Source of the DNA: Mycobacterium sp. WUMAC-067
GTDB taxonomy: Bacteria > Actinomycetota > Actinomycetes > Mycobacteriales > Mycobacteriaceae
Assembly (NCBI RefSeq): GCF_020217485.1
Contig: NZ_JAEKMI010000003.1
Location: 62,001 to 126,000 of the forward strand
Length of the DNA: 64,000 nt
Direction of reading: 5' to 3'
The stretch's first letter is position 1; every line of letters begins with the position of its first letter. The position numbers and the translations under genes were made by a program. Below the pieces are notes generated by a model. The model worked only from the letters and a program-made list of their open reading frames with translations, was not told where the DNA came from and did no database searches. Below, piece after piece: positions 8,402-16,293 of the stretch.

Positions 8402-10387
8402 GTGACGAATACGGCGCTCCGCTCGGGCATCGACCTGAGCTATGTAGACGACAGCATCCGCCCCCAAGACGACCTGTTCGGTCACGTCAACGGCCGCTGG
8501 CTGGCCGAATACGAGATCCCGGCGGACCGGGCCACCGACGGGGCCTTCCGGCAGCTGTACGACCGCGCCGAGGAACAGGTGCGGGACCTGATCGTCGAGG
8601 CCAGCGAGCAGCGTTCGGCCGGCGACGCCGACGCGCAACGCATCGGCGACCTGTATGCGAGCTTCCTCGACGAGGAGACCGTCGAGCGCCGCGGCGTGCG
8701 GCCGCTGCTCGACGAACTGGCGGTGATCGACGACGCCGCCGACGCCGACGCGCTGGCCGCCGCCCTCGGCGCCCTGCAGCGCACCGGGGTGGGCGGCGGT
8801 GTCGCGCTCTATGTGGACACCGACGCCAAGAACTCGGCCCGGTACCTGGTGCACTTCACCCAATCCGGGCTCGGGTTGCCCGACGAGTCCTACTACCGCG
8901 AGGAGCAGCACGCCGACCTGCTCGAGGCCTACCCCGGGCACATCGCGCGGATGTTCGGCCTGGTGTTCGGCGGGGACCCGGAAGGCCACATCCGGACCGC
9001 CGAGCGCATCGTCGCGTTGGAGACCCGGCTGGCCGAGGCGCACTGGGATGTGGTCAAGCGCCGCGATGCCGACCTCACCTACAACCTGCGCACGTTCGCG
9101 GAGTTGCGCGACGAGTCGGTCGGCTTCGACTGGGTTACGTGGGCCGCCGCGCTCGGCACCAAGGTCGAGTCACTCGCGGAAATCGTTGTGCGCCAACCCG
9201 ATTACGTTCGGTCATTCGCCGAGCTGTGGCGCAACGAAGACCTCGAGGTGTGGAAGAGCTGGGCGCGGTGGCGGGTGATCCGCGCCCGGGCCCCCTGGCT
9301 GACCGACGAGCTGGTGGCGGCGGACTTCGACTTCTACGGCCGCCGGCTGACCGGCACCGAGCAGATCCGGGACCGGTGGAAGCGGGCGGTCTCGCTGGTC
9401 GAGAGCCTGATGGGTGATGCCGTCGGAAAGCTTTACGTGCAGCGGCATTTCCCGCCCGGCGCCAAGGCCCGCATCGACGAGCTGGTGGCCAACCTGCAGG
9501 CGGCCTACCGGATCAGCATCAACGACCTGGAGTGGATGACGCCGCAGACCCGGGAGCGGGCGCTGGCCAAGCTGGACAAGTTCACCGCCAAGGTCGGCTA
9601 CCCGGCGAAGTGGCGGGACTACTCCACCCTGGTGATCGACCGCAGCGACCTCTACGGCAACTATCAGCGCGGGTACGCCGTCAACCACGACCGCGAGCTG
9701 GCCAAGCTCGGCGGGCCGGTGGACAAGGACGAGTGGTTCATGACCCCGCAGACGGTCAACGCGTACTACAACCCGGGCATGAACGAAATCGTCTTCCCGG
9801 CAGCCATTTTGCAGCCCCCGTTCTTCGACGCCGAGGCCGACGACGCCGCCAACTACGGAGGCATCGGCGCGGTGATCGGGCACGAGATCGGCCACGGCTT
9901 CGACGACCAGGGCGCCAAGTACGACGGCGACGGAAACCTGATCGACTGGTGGACCGACGCCGACCGCACCGAATTCGGCTCCCGCACAAAGGCCCTCATC
10001 GAGCAGTACGACACGTACACCCCGCGCGAGTTGGCGAGCGGCCACCACGTGAACGGCGCGTTCACCGTCGGAGAGAACATCGGAGACCTGGGCGGGCTGT
10101 CGATCGCGCTGCTGGCCTACCAGTTGTCGCTGAACGGCCGGCCCGCTCCCGTGATCGACGGCCTGACCGGCGTGCAGCGCGTGTTCTACGGCTGGGCGCA
10201 GGTGTGGCGCACCAAATCCCGTGACGCCGAAGTGATCCGGCGCCTGGCGGTAGATCCGCATTCGCCGCCGGAATTCCGCTGCAACGGCGTGCTGCGCAAC
10301 ATGGACGCCTTCTACGACGCCTTCGACGGCGCCGACACGGGCGCACTGTTCCTGGAGCCGGAGCGCCGGGTCAAGATCTGGAACTGA
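8402..10387 (+). CDS. zmp1: Zmp1 zinc metalloprotease (peptidase family M13)
   Basis: This 661-aa neprilysin-like endopeptidase is the homologue of Rv0198c, which modulates inflammasome activation and phagosome maturation in infected macrophages. The start at GTG 8402 gives TNTALRSGIDLSYVDDSIRPQDD, matching the family N-terminus; the open frame further upstream lies over the divergent omamA. The catalytic HEIGH motif is at residues 494-498 and the third zinc ligand Glu558 is in GENIGDLGG. NAYYNPGMNEIVFPAA precedes the active site, and the C-terminal RRVKIWN is the usual end of M13 proteases. No signal peptide is visible. Its 3' end overlaps the convergent oxidoreductase gene by 17 bp. Confidence 0.95.
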   Translation: MTNTALRSGIDLSYVDDSIRPQDDLFGHVNGRWLAEYEIPADRATDGAFRQLYDRAEEQVRDLIVEASEQRSAGDADAQRIGDLYASFLDEETVERRGVRPLLDELAVIDDAADADALAAALGALQRTGVGGGVALYVDTDAKNSARYLVHFTQSGLGLPDESYYREEQHADLLEAYPGHIARMFGLVFGGDPEGHIRTAERIVALETRLAEAHWDVVKRRDADLTYNLRTFAELRDESVGFDWVTWAAALGTKVESLAEIVVRQPDYVRSFAELWRNEDLEVWKSWARWRVIRARAPWLTDELVAADFDFYGRRLTGTEQIRDRWKRAVSLVESLMGDAVGKLYVQRHFPPGAKARIDELVANLQAAYRISINDLEWMTPQTRERALAKLDKFTAKVGYPAKWRDYSTLVIDRSDLYGNYQRGYAVNHDRELAKLGGPVDKDEWFMTPQTVNAYYNPGMNEIVFPAAILQPPFFDAEADDAANYGGIGAVIGHEIGHGFDDQGAKYDGDGNLIDWWTDADRTEFGSRTKALIEQYDTYTPRELASGHHVNGAFTVGENIGDLGGLSIALLAYQLSLNGRPAPVIDGLTGVQRVFYGWAQVWRTKSRDAEVIRRLAVDPHSPPEFRCNGVLRNMDAFYDAFDGADTGALFLEPERRVKIWN

Positions 10388-12626
10388 CCGGCGTCAGCGC
10401 CTCGATGCGGGCGGGCACGTGCTTGTGCCACGGCGTTCCCGCGTAGGGATCACGCCACCCGGACGAGGTGAGCGCGTTCGGGGCCACGCCGGGAACGACG
10501 GTGTGACCGTCGTCGTCGATGTAGTCGAGCCCAAAGCCGTTGGGCAGGGCGGCATGTCCGGCGAGCATGGTCTCGGTGATCTCGACGGTGGCCTCGGCGG
10601 TGCCGGCCGCGGTGCTGATGCGGGCCCGGCATCCGTCGACCAGCCCCAGGGCCTGGGCGTCTTCGACGCTCACCCGCAGCGCGCCGTCGGCGTCGCGTTT
10701 GCGCCAGGACGGGTCGCGGAAGATGTCGTTGGCGGTGTAGGCGCGCCGCTCCCCCACCGACAGCACGATCGGGAAATCCGGGGTGGTCAGCTCGGCCGGG
10801 GTGCGGGCCAGCGCCCTCAATTCGTCGAGCAGCGGCGGGATTTCCAGCGCGATCTTGTGGTCGGGGTGGCTGATCAACGCGAAGTCGTCCTCGTAGTTGT
10901 GGGCGGTGAACGTCACCCCCGAGGGGTGGTCCAGGATCGCGTCGAACAGCGCGTTGCCGTCGGCATGGCCGGCGCGCCGCACCGCGTCGGGATAGTTCAT
11001 CGCGGTCTTCTGGGCCAGGCCCCAGAGCGCGGCCGCGCCGCGCAGACCCTCCGGCAGCGTGGGTCCGAGCGTCTCGTAGAGCACATACGGAAGCAGCTGG
11101 GCCACAGTCGGATTGGTGGCCGCCGTGGTGAGGAAGGCCTCGGCGTACGCCGGCCGACCCCGCTGAGCGGCGTCGCGCAGGGGCCGCAGGTCCGCGTCGT
11201 CGACCACGCCGAGCGCCCGCACCAGCCGGGCCCAGATCTCGGGCTCGGGCAGCGTTCCCGGCAACGGCGCCAGCAGCGGACGGCGCAATTGGAACGTGTT
11301 GTGCGGAAACTCCAGGTTGAAGAAGGTGGCTTCCGGTTTCTCGAATTGGGACGCGGCCGGCAGCACGTAATGGGCGAGCCTGGCGGTCTCGGTCATCGCG
11401 ACGTCGATGACCACCATCAGTTCCAGCGCCTCGAAGGCCTCGCGGCAGGCGGTCGAATCGGCCAGCGAGTGAGCGGGATTGCTGCTTTCCACGATCATGG
11501 CCCGGAAGCGGTCCGGGTGGTCGGTCAGGATTTCCTCGGGAATCACGTTGCTGGGCACCAACCCGGAGATGATCGGGGCGCCGGTGACCGGTGTGCGGCC
11601 GGAGAACTGGCCGAACAGCGGCGCGAACGACGAATGCAGGTGCTGGCCGCCCCTTTTCGCGAAGTTGCCGGTGAGCACCCACAGCAGCTTGTTCAGGTAG
11701 GAGCACAGCGTGCTGTTGGGCGCCTGCTGCACGCCGAGGTCCTCGAAGACCGACACGCTCGCGGCGGCGCCGATGCGTCGGGCCGCCGCGCGCAGCAGTT
11801 CCTCGTCGACCCCGCAATGTTGCGCGTAGTCGGCCACCGCAACCTCGCGCAACGCGTCGCGGACGGTGTCGGCCCCGCGCACGTGCCCGGCGAGAAACGT
11901 TTCGTCGCACAGGTTTTCCTGGACGAGGACGGCGGCCAGCGCCGCCAGGCACCACGCGTCGGTGCCGGGGCGCACCCGCAGATGGAAGTCGGACATCTTG
12001 GCGGTGTCGGTGACGACGGGGTCGATGACGATCATCGACCGGGCCGGATCCTTGGCGATCTCGTTCAGCACCACCCGGGCGCGCGGAAAGCTCTGCGACA
12101 TCCACGGGTTCTTGCCGACGAACACCGCCACCTCGGCGTGCTCGAACTCGCCCCGGGTGTGGCCGCCGTACAACTGCCCGTCGACCCAGGCCTCGCCGGT
12201 CTTCTCCTGCGCCAACGCATTTGAACGGTAGCGGGAGCCCAGCGCCTTCAGGAAGGCGCCGCTGTACGCCCCGCCCAGATGGTTGCCCTGCCCGCCGCCG
12301 CCGTAGTAGAAGATCTTGTCCCCGCCGTAGGCATCGCGAATGTGCTTGAACCCCTCGGCGATCTCCACGATCGCGGTGTCCCAGTCGATCTCCTCGTAGC
12401 TGCCGTCGGCGCGGCGGCGCAGCGGAGAGGTCAGCCGGGTGCGGCTGTTCTGATAGTGGTCCAGCCGCAACGCCTTGTTGCAGGTGTAGCCCTGCGACGC
12501 CGGGTGCGCCTTGTCCCCGCGGATGCGGGCCAGCCGGCGATCGTCGACCTGAACGACGATGCCGCAGTTGCATTCACACAGGATGCACGCGCTGGATTGC
12601 CATTCACCGGTCTCGTTTGTGGTCAC
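10371..12626 (-). CDS. Molybdopterin-dependent oxidoreductase (Rv0197 homologue)
   Basis: This 751-aa protein starts at GTG 12626. The N-terminal CILCECNCGIVVQ and the later YTCNKALRL supply the four cysteines of a [4Fe-4S] cluster. Formate-dehydrogenase/BisC-type domains follow: a molybdopterin-binding core (about 60-450) and a C-terminal dinucleotide-binding barrel (about 610-740). No twin-arginine signal is seen, so it should be cytosolic. The TetR gene lies 27 bp upstream on the same strand, suggesting a two-gene operon. The substrate is unknown. Confidence 0.85.
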   Translation of the reverse strand: MTTNETGEWQSSACILCECNCGIVVQVDDRRLARIRGDKAHPASQGYTCNKALRLDHYQNSRTRLTSPLRRRADGSYEEIDWDTAIVEIAEGFKHIRDAYGGDKIFYYGGGGQGNHLGGAYSGAFLKALGSRYRSNALAQEKTGEAWVDGQLYGGHTRGEFEHAEVAVFVGKNPWMSQSFPRARVVLNEIAKDPARSMIVIDPVVTDTAKMSDFHLRVRPGTDAWCLAALAAVLVQENLCDETFLAGHVRGADTVRDALREVAVADYAQHCGVDEELLRAAARRIGAAASVSVFEDLGVQQAPNSTLCSYLNKLLWVLTGNFAKRGGQHLHSSFAPLFGQFSGRTPVTGAPIISGLVPSNVIPEEILTDHPDRFRAMIVESSNPAHSLADSTACREAFEALELMVVIDVAMTETARLAHYVLPAASQFEKPEATFFNLEFPHNTFQLRRPLLAPLPGTLPEPEIWARLVRALGVVDDADLRPLRDAAQRGRPAYAEAFLTTAATNPTVAQLLPYVLYETLGPTLPEGLRGAAALWGLAQKTAMNYPDAVRRAGHADGNALFDAILDHPSGVTFTAHNYEDDFALISHPDHKIALEIPPLLDELRALARTPAELTTPDFPIVLSVGERRAYTANDIFRDPSWRKRDADGALRVSVEDAQALGLVDGCRARISTAAGTAEATVEITETMLAGHAALPNGFGLDYIDDDGHTVVPGVAPNALTSSGWRDPYAGTPWHKHVPARIEALTPVSSRS

Positions 12627-12653
12627 TGCGGGACATCCTCTCCGGTCACCTGA

Positions 12654-13226
12654 TTACGACGACGTGGCCGACAGCAGCTCGCGCACCTGGCGGCGGACGA
12701 CGTCCAGGGGCATCAGGTCGCGGCGCACCCGTGCCAGCACGATCGCGCCCTCGAGCGCGGTGGTGGCCAGGACCGCCAATTCGCCTGCGCGCTCGCGGGT
12801 TATCCCGTCGGCGATGAAGCGCTGCGCGATCAGGTCGGTCCAGCGGTCGAACACCGCCGCCGCGCGCTCGACCACCGGCGCCATGCGCTCGGCGTCCTCC
12901 GGCTCGCCCGCCTCCACGGACACGGCCACGATGGGGCAGCCGGCGCGGAAGTCGCTGTCGAGCAGCTGCCGGCGGTACTTGTCGATCAGGGTGTCGATCA
13001 GCTCGGGGCCGCTCTCGGCCTCGGCGATGATCGCGGCGACGTGGTCGCCGGCGTAGTCCACCGCCTCGCAGAGCAGTTGCGTGCGGCCGCCCGGGAAGTA
13101 GTGATAGGCCGATCCGCGCGGCGCCCCGCTGTGCTCGAGGACGTCGGAGATGGCGGTGGCGTGCGCGCCGCGCTCCCTGATCAGCAGCGCGGCCGACGTC
13201 ACCATCCGTTCGCGTGGTCCGCGCAT
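12654..13226 (-). CDS. TetR-family transcriptional regulator (Rv0196 homologue)
   Basis: This 190-aa repressor-type protein has an N-terminal TetR helix-turn-helix (about 8-55, with ISDVLEHSGAPRGSAYHYFP as recognition region). The C-terminal ligand domain contains CPIVAVSVEAGEPEDAERM. The ATG at 13226 begins MRGPRERMV. The gene is upstream of and probably cotranscribed with the molybdopterin oxidoreductase. A 22-bp AT-rich palindrome 20 bp upstream (13246-13267) is the likely autoregulatory operator. Confidence 0.88.
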   Translation of the reverse strand: MRGPRERMVTSAALLIRERGAHATAISDVLEHSGAPRGSAYHYFPGGRTQLLCEAVDYAGDHVAAIIAEAESGPELIDTLIDKYRRQLLDSDFRAGCPIVAVSVEAGEPEDAERMAPVVERAAAVFDRWTDLIAQRFIADGITRERAGELAVLATTALEGAIVLARVRRDLMPLDVVRRQVRELLSATSS

Positions 13227-13245
13227 CGCCGCTCCTCAGGCCGAG

Positions 13246-13267
13246 TTATATATGATGCTATACATAA
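13246..13267. promoter_or_regulatory. Palindromic operator of the TetR gene
   Basis: TTATATATGATGCTATACATAA is a near-palindrome: the outer halves TTATATAT and ATACATAA agree at seven of eight positions around a six-base centre. It stands out from the GC-rich background and lies 20 bp upstream of the TetR start, where a -10 element would also fall. The assignment to this TetR protein is inferred from position. Confidence 0.6.
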
Positions 13268-13310
13268 TCGCCGCGCCCGCGAAACCCCCCGCGGCGAGGT
13301 GATGGCGAGA

Positions 13311-13358
13311 AGACGCAGAATCGCCCGATTTCGCGTGGAAATGGGCGATTCTGCGTCT
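13311..13358 (-). terminator. 16-bp perfect hairpin downstream of the L,D-transpeptidase
   Basis: AGACGCAGAATCGCCC (13311-13326) and GGGCGATTCTGCGTCT (13343-13358) are exact reverse complements around a 16-nt loop. The element lies 12 bp past the L,D-transpeptidase stop and before the TetR promoter, so it should separate the two minus-strand units. There is no U-tract. The motif resembles hairpins that recur in mycobacterial intergenic regions, from memory. Confidence 0.7.
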
Positions 13359-13370
13359 GCTCGCGGAGAG

Positions 13371-14411
13371 CTAGTTCATCCAGTCGGCGGAGCCGTCGTT
13401 CTTCTTGTAGCTGCCGCCGGTGGAGTTCTTCACGATGATCGGGTCTCCCGCGCCGAAGTTGTCGAAAAACCACTTCGCGTTGGAGGGGCTGATGTTGATG
13501 CAGCCGTGGCTGACGTCGCGCTTGCCCTGGTCGTCCACCGACCACGGGGCGCTGTGCACGTAGTCGCCGACATTGTCGAAGCGGACCGCGTCCTCCACCG
13601 TCACCTTGTAGCCGTACGTCGAGTTGACCGGGACCCCATAGGTGGACGAATCCATCACCACCGACGGCTTCTTGTCCTGCACGTAGTAGGTGCCATTGGG
13701 GGTCTGGTGGTTGCCGGACGTCATGCCCATCGACATCGGGATCGTCTTCTCCACCGTGCCGTTGCGGGTGACGGTCAACTGATGGGTGGCGTCGTCGGCC
13801 GTGGCCACCAGCGTGTCCCCGGTTCGGAAGCTCGACACGGTGCCCCCGGCGTCGACGGTCACCGCGGTGTGGGCGGGCCAGAAGCTCAATGGCCGCCAGC
13901 GCAGCTGCGTGGGGGTCATCCAGTAGAACTTGCCCGGGACCGCGGGCACCGACGAGACGTGGACCGCGCCTTCCGCGGCCCCGGCGTCGTCGACGCGTCC
14001 CGGAAAGTTGATGATGATCGGCTGGGCGACGCCCACGGTCGACCCGCCCGCGGGAAGGATCTTCGGCGGCCCGAACGGCGCCGTCCCGGTGAACGGGGTG
14101 GGGTTCTGGCCGGCGGCCGAGGCCGCGGCGGGTTCCGCCATCGGGGGAACCCAGGGCGGCGCCGCCGCCGGGTCGGGCGGGGGCGGGGGCGCCAGCGGGT
14201 CGGGCGGGGGTGGCGGCGCGAAGGGATCCGGCGGCGCGGGCGGGCCGGGCGGGGCGGCGACGGCGCCCGGGTCAGCGGGAGCCGGGTCCGGGTCGGCCAG
14301 CGCCGGGGCCGCGCTCAGCACCAGTGCCAGGGTCATGACAGCGCCCCAGCCGGTGACGTTCAGAGCGGCGAAGAGACCCTTGAAAGTCCAGGCCCTCGTC
14401 CAGCCCGACAT
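13371..14411 (-). CDS. L,D-transpeptidase (Rv0192 / LdtMt4-type)
   Basis: This 346-aa exported enzyme makes 3-3 crosslinks in peptidoglycan. The start is ATG 14411, because GGAGG (14419-14423) sits seven bases upstream; ATG 14417 would be too close. A signal/anchor helix spans about 15-35. A long Pro/Ala/Asp-rich linker (about 40-95) leads to an Ig-like domain (about 120-215). The YkuD catalytic domain has [21 protein letters not shown] with nucleophile Cys304. It is separated from the TetR gene by a strong hairpin. In H37Rv, Rv0193c-Rv0195 lie next to this gene; they are missing here. Confidence 0.9.
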   Translation of the reverse strand: MSGWTRAWTFKGLFAALNVTGWGAVMTLALVLSAAPALADPDPAPADPGAVAAPPGPPAPPDPFAPPPPPDPLAPPPPPDPAAAPPWVPPMAEPAAASAAGQNPTPFTGTAPFGPPKILPAGGSTVGVAQPIIINFPGRVDDAGAAEGAVHVSSVPAVPGKFYWMTPTQLRWRPLSFWPAHTAVTVDAGGTVSSFRTGDTLVATADDATHQLTVTRNGTVEKTIPMSMGMTSGNHQTPNGTYYVQDKKPSVVMDSSTYGVPVNSTYGYKVTVEDAVRFDNVGDYVHSAPWSVDDQGKRDVSHGCINISPSNAKWFFDNFGAGDPIIVKNSTGGSYKKNDGSADWMN

Positions 14412-14473
14412 ATGCATACCTCCACTCGTGTACTCGACACAGTCTGGCATAGGGCGCGCGCCGTCGACCGTCG

Positions 14474-14487
14474 CCGGCGGCCGCCGG
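14474..14487 (-). terminator. GC palindrome downstream of the MFS gene
   Basis: CCGGCGGCCGCCGG is a perfect 14-bp palindrome about 42 bp past the MFS stop on the minus strand. It could help end transcription, but it has no U-tract and such palindromes arise easily in GC-rich DNA. Confidence 0.3.
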
Positions 14488-14528
14488 CGGCCCCGATGGC
14501 TCCCGGAACACGCCTCTGACCTGGGCGG

Positions 14529-15782
14529 TTATGAATCGCGTGAGCTTGTCGGCCGCGGCTGCGGGACGTCCAGCATCCGCCGGTTGGCCGCGATGCCGAC
14601 CAGCGCGACCGCCATCAGGATCGCCGAAGCGATCAGCATCATCGTGACGCTGTGCTCGTAGAGCAGCCCACCCGCCAGCGAGCCGGCCATGATGCCGACC
14701 TGAAACGCCGTCACGTAGAGCCCCGACGCGCCGTCGGGGTCGTCGGCCCCGTTGCGCATGGCGGCGGATTGCATCATCGGCGATACGGCGGTGGCCATGG
14801 CCCCCCACAGCACGATGGCGGCGGTGCCGATCAGCGCGGTCGTCGCGCCGGACCGGCCGCCGAACGCCAGCGCGGTCAGCACCACGAAGGCGGCCGTCAG
14901 GCCCGTCATGCACAGGATGACGGCGGACTTGGGCCGGTGGTCCAGCGGCCGCGCCACCAGCGGCACCGACAGCAGGCCGGCCAGCCCGTAGGCGGCCAGC
15001 ACCCACGCCAGGTTCGGCCCGCGCACGCCCAGGACGTTGCGGATGAGCTCGACGATGAACGTGTAGGACACGAAATGGCCGGTGACCGCGATCATCGCCA
15101 GCACGCTCACGGTGATCAGCCGTCCGTTGCGGTGGTGGCGGGACCGGGGCCCGACGTGGGCGAGCTGGTCGTCGGTGAGCACCATCTCCGGCAGCATCAC
15201 CCGGGCGGCGATCGTGACGAGCGCGGCCGCGACGGTGACGCACACGACGGCCAGGCGCCAGCCCCACATCAGGCTCAGGGCCGCGGTCAGCGGGCTGCCC
15301 ACGACCAGCGCCAGGCTGGTGCCGACGTAGATCGACATGGTGGCGCGCCCGGCGTGGCTGGGCGGCACCAGCCGGATCGCGATCGGCGCGATGACCGACC
15401 ACAGCAGGCCGTGCGTGACCGCGCAGAGCACCCGCCCGGCGGCCAGCACCGCGAAGTTGGGCGCCAGCGCCGAGATCAGCTGCGAGGCGGTCAGGCAGGT
15501 CAGGCTCGCGACCAGCACGCGGCGGCGGGGCAGGTGCGCGGTCCAGCGCACCAGCGGGATCGTAGTCAGGGCCGCCACCAGGGCGTACCAGGACAGCAGG
15601 GTGCCCACCAGGACCAAGCTGACGTTGAGGTTGCGGGCGATCGCCGGCAGCGCGCCCACCGGCAGGATCTCGGCGGTGACATAGGTGAAGGCCGCGGCCG
15701 CGAGGATGGCGAGCTGAGCCGCGATCCGTGGCGTCCACGTTCGCGCGGCTGTGTTGGCGGTTTCGGCAGTCATCACAGTCAT
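14529..15782 (-). CDS. MFS transporter (Rv0191 homologue)
   Basis: This 417-aa major facilitator has twelve predicted helices and belongs to the drug:H+ antiporter group that includes AraJ/chloramphenicol-resistance-like proteins. Family signatures are YVTAEILPVGALPAIA in helix 1 and GRVLCAVTHGLLWSVIAPIA in helix 4-5. I chose ATG 15782 (MTVMTAET); ATG 15773 is equally possible, since neither has a strong ribosome binding site. The open frame further upstream is not used. Substrate unknown. Confidence 0.85.
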   Translation of the reverse strand: MTVMTAETANTAARTWTPRIAAQLAILAAAAFTYVTAEILPVGALPAIARNLNVSLVLVGTLLSWYALVAALTTIPLVRWTAHLPRRRVLVASLTCLTASQLISALAPNFAVLAAGRVLCAVTHGLLWSVIAPIAIRLVPPSHAGRATMSIYVGTSLALVVGSPLTAALSLMWGWRLAVVCVTVAAALVTIAARVMLPEMVLTDDQLAHVGPRSRHHRNGRLITVSVLAMIAVTGHFVSYTFIVELIRNVLGVRGPNLAWVLAAYGLAGLLSVPLVARPLDHRPKSAVILCMTGLTAAFVVLTALAFGGRSGATTALIGTAAIVLWGAMATAVSPMMQSAAMRNGADDPDGASGLYVTAFQVGIMAGSLAGGLLYEHSVTMMLIASAILMAVALVGIAANRRMLDVPQPRPTSSRDS

Positions 15783-15891
15783 CGGTTGGGTGTGCGCAAT
15801 CGGCTGAGCAACGTCGCCGAGGTCGCGCTCCCCTACCGTACGCACACCGACTGCCGGTTCCTCCAACTTGGCGTGGCAACACGCCCTGCGA

Positions 15892-16182
15892 TCAGGAGCG
15901 CACCAGGCGGGCGATCGCGGCGGAGGCCTCGGTGAGCTTGGTGTCGGCCTCGTCGCCGCCCTCGGCCACCGCGCGGGTGACGCAGTGGCTCAGGTGCTCG
16001 TCGAGCAAATTCAGCGCGACCGAACGCAGCGCGCTGTTGACGGCGCTGATCTGGGTCAGGACGTCGATGCAGTACTTGTCTTCCTCGATCATGCGGGCGA
16101 TCCCCCGCACCTGGCCCTCGATGCGCCGCAGCCGCTTGGCGTAATTGTCCTTCTGCTGCGAGTACCCGTGTTCGTCGGTCAT
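15892..16182 (-). CDS. ricR: RicR copper-sensing repressor (CsoR family)
   Basis: This 96-aa regulator is the homologue of Rv0190 (RicR), which represses copper-resistance genes until Cu(I) binds. The CsoR copper triad is intact: Cys38 (DKYCID), His63 and Cys67 (EHLSHC). The start at ATG 16182 gives MTDEHGYSQQKDNYAKRLRR; the open frame further upstream is antisense to ilvD. A perfect palindrome at 16232-16248 in its own promoter, repeated in front of mymT, is the expected RicR box. It is divergent from ilvD. Confidence 0.93.
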   Translation of the reverse strand: MTDEHGYSQQKDNYAKRLRRIEGQVRGIARMIEEDKYCIDVLTQISAVNSALRSVALNLLDEHLSHCVTRAVAEGGDEADTKLTEASAAIARLVRS

Positions 16183-16231
16183 GTTCGTTTCACCCCTGCC
16201 GCTACGCCTGCCGTGCCGCCACGTCCACCTT

Positions 16232-16248
16232 ATACCCCGGCGGGGTAT
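16232..16248. promoter_or_regulatory. RicR box between ricR and ilvD
   Basis: ATACCCCGGCGGGGTAT has perfect 7-bp arms and fits the palindromic TACCC/GGGTA boxes of the CsoR/RicR family. It lies 50 bp upstream of ricR and 46 bp upstream of the divergent ilvD start, so RicR could affect both promoters. Confidence 0.8.
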
Positions 16249-16293
16249 TACCCCGGGGACGGGCATCGCGACTGGCCAGCGCATACTTGAACA

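Noticed and set aside
10450..12573. Long open frame (over 700 codons) parallel to the molybdopterin oxidoreductase
   Set aside because: It is Arg/Gly/Ala-rich with no family features and lies in a shifted frame of a gene with clear motifs; such frames are common in GC-rich DNA.
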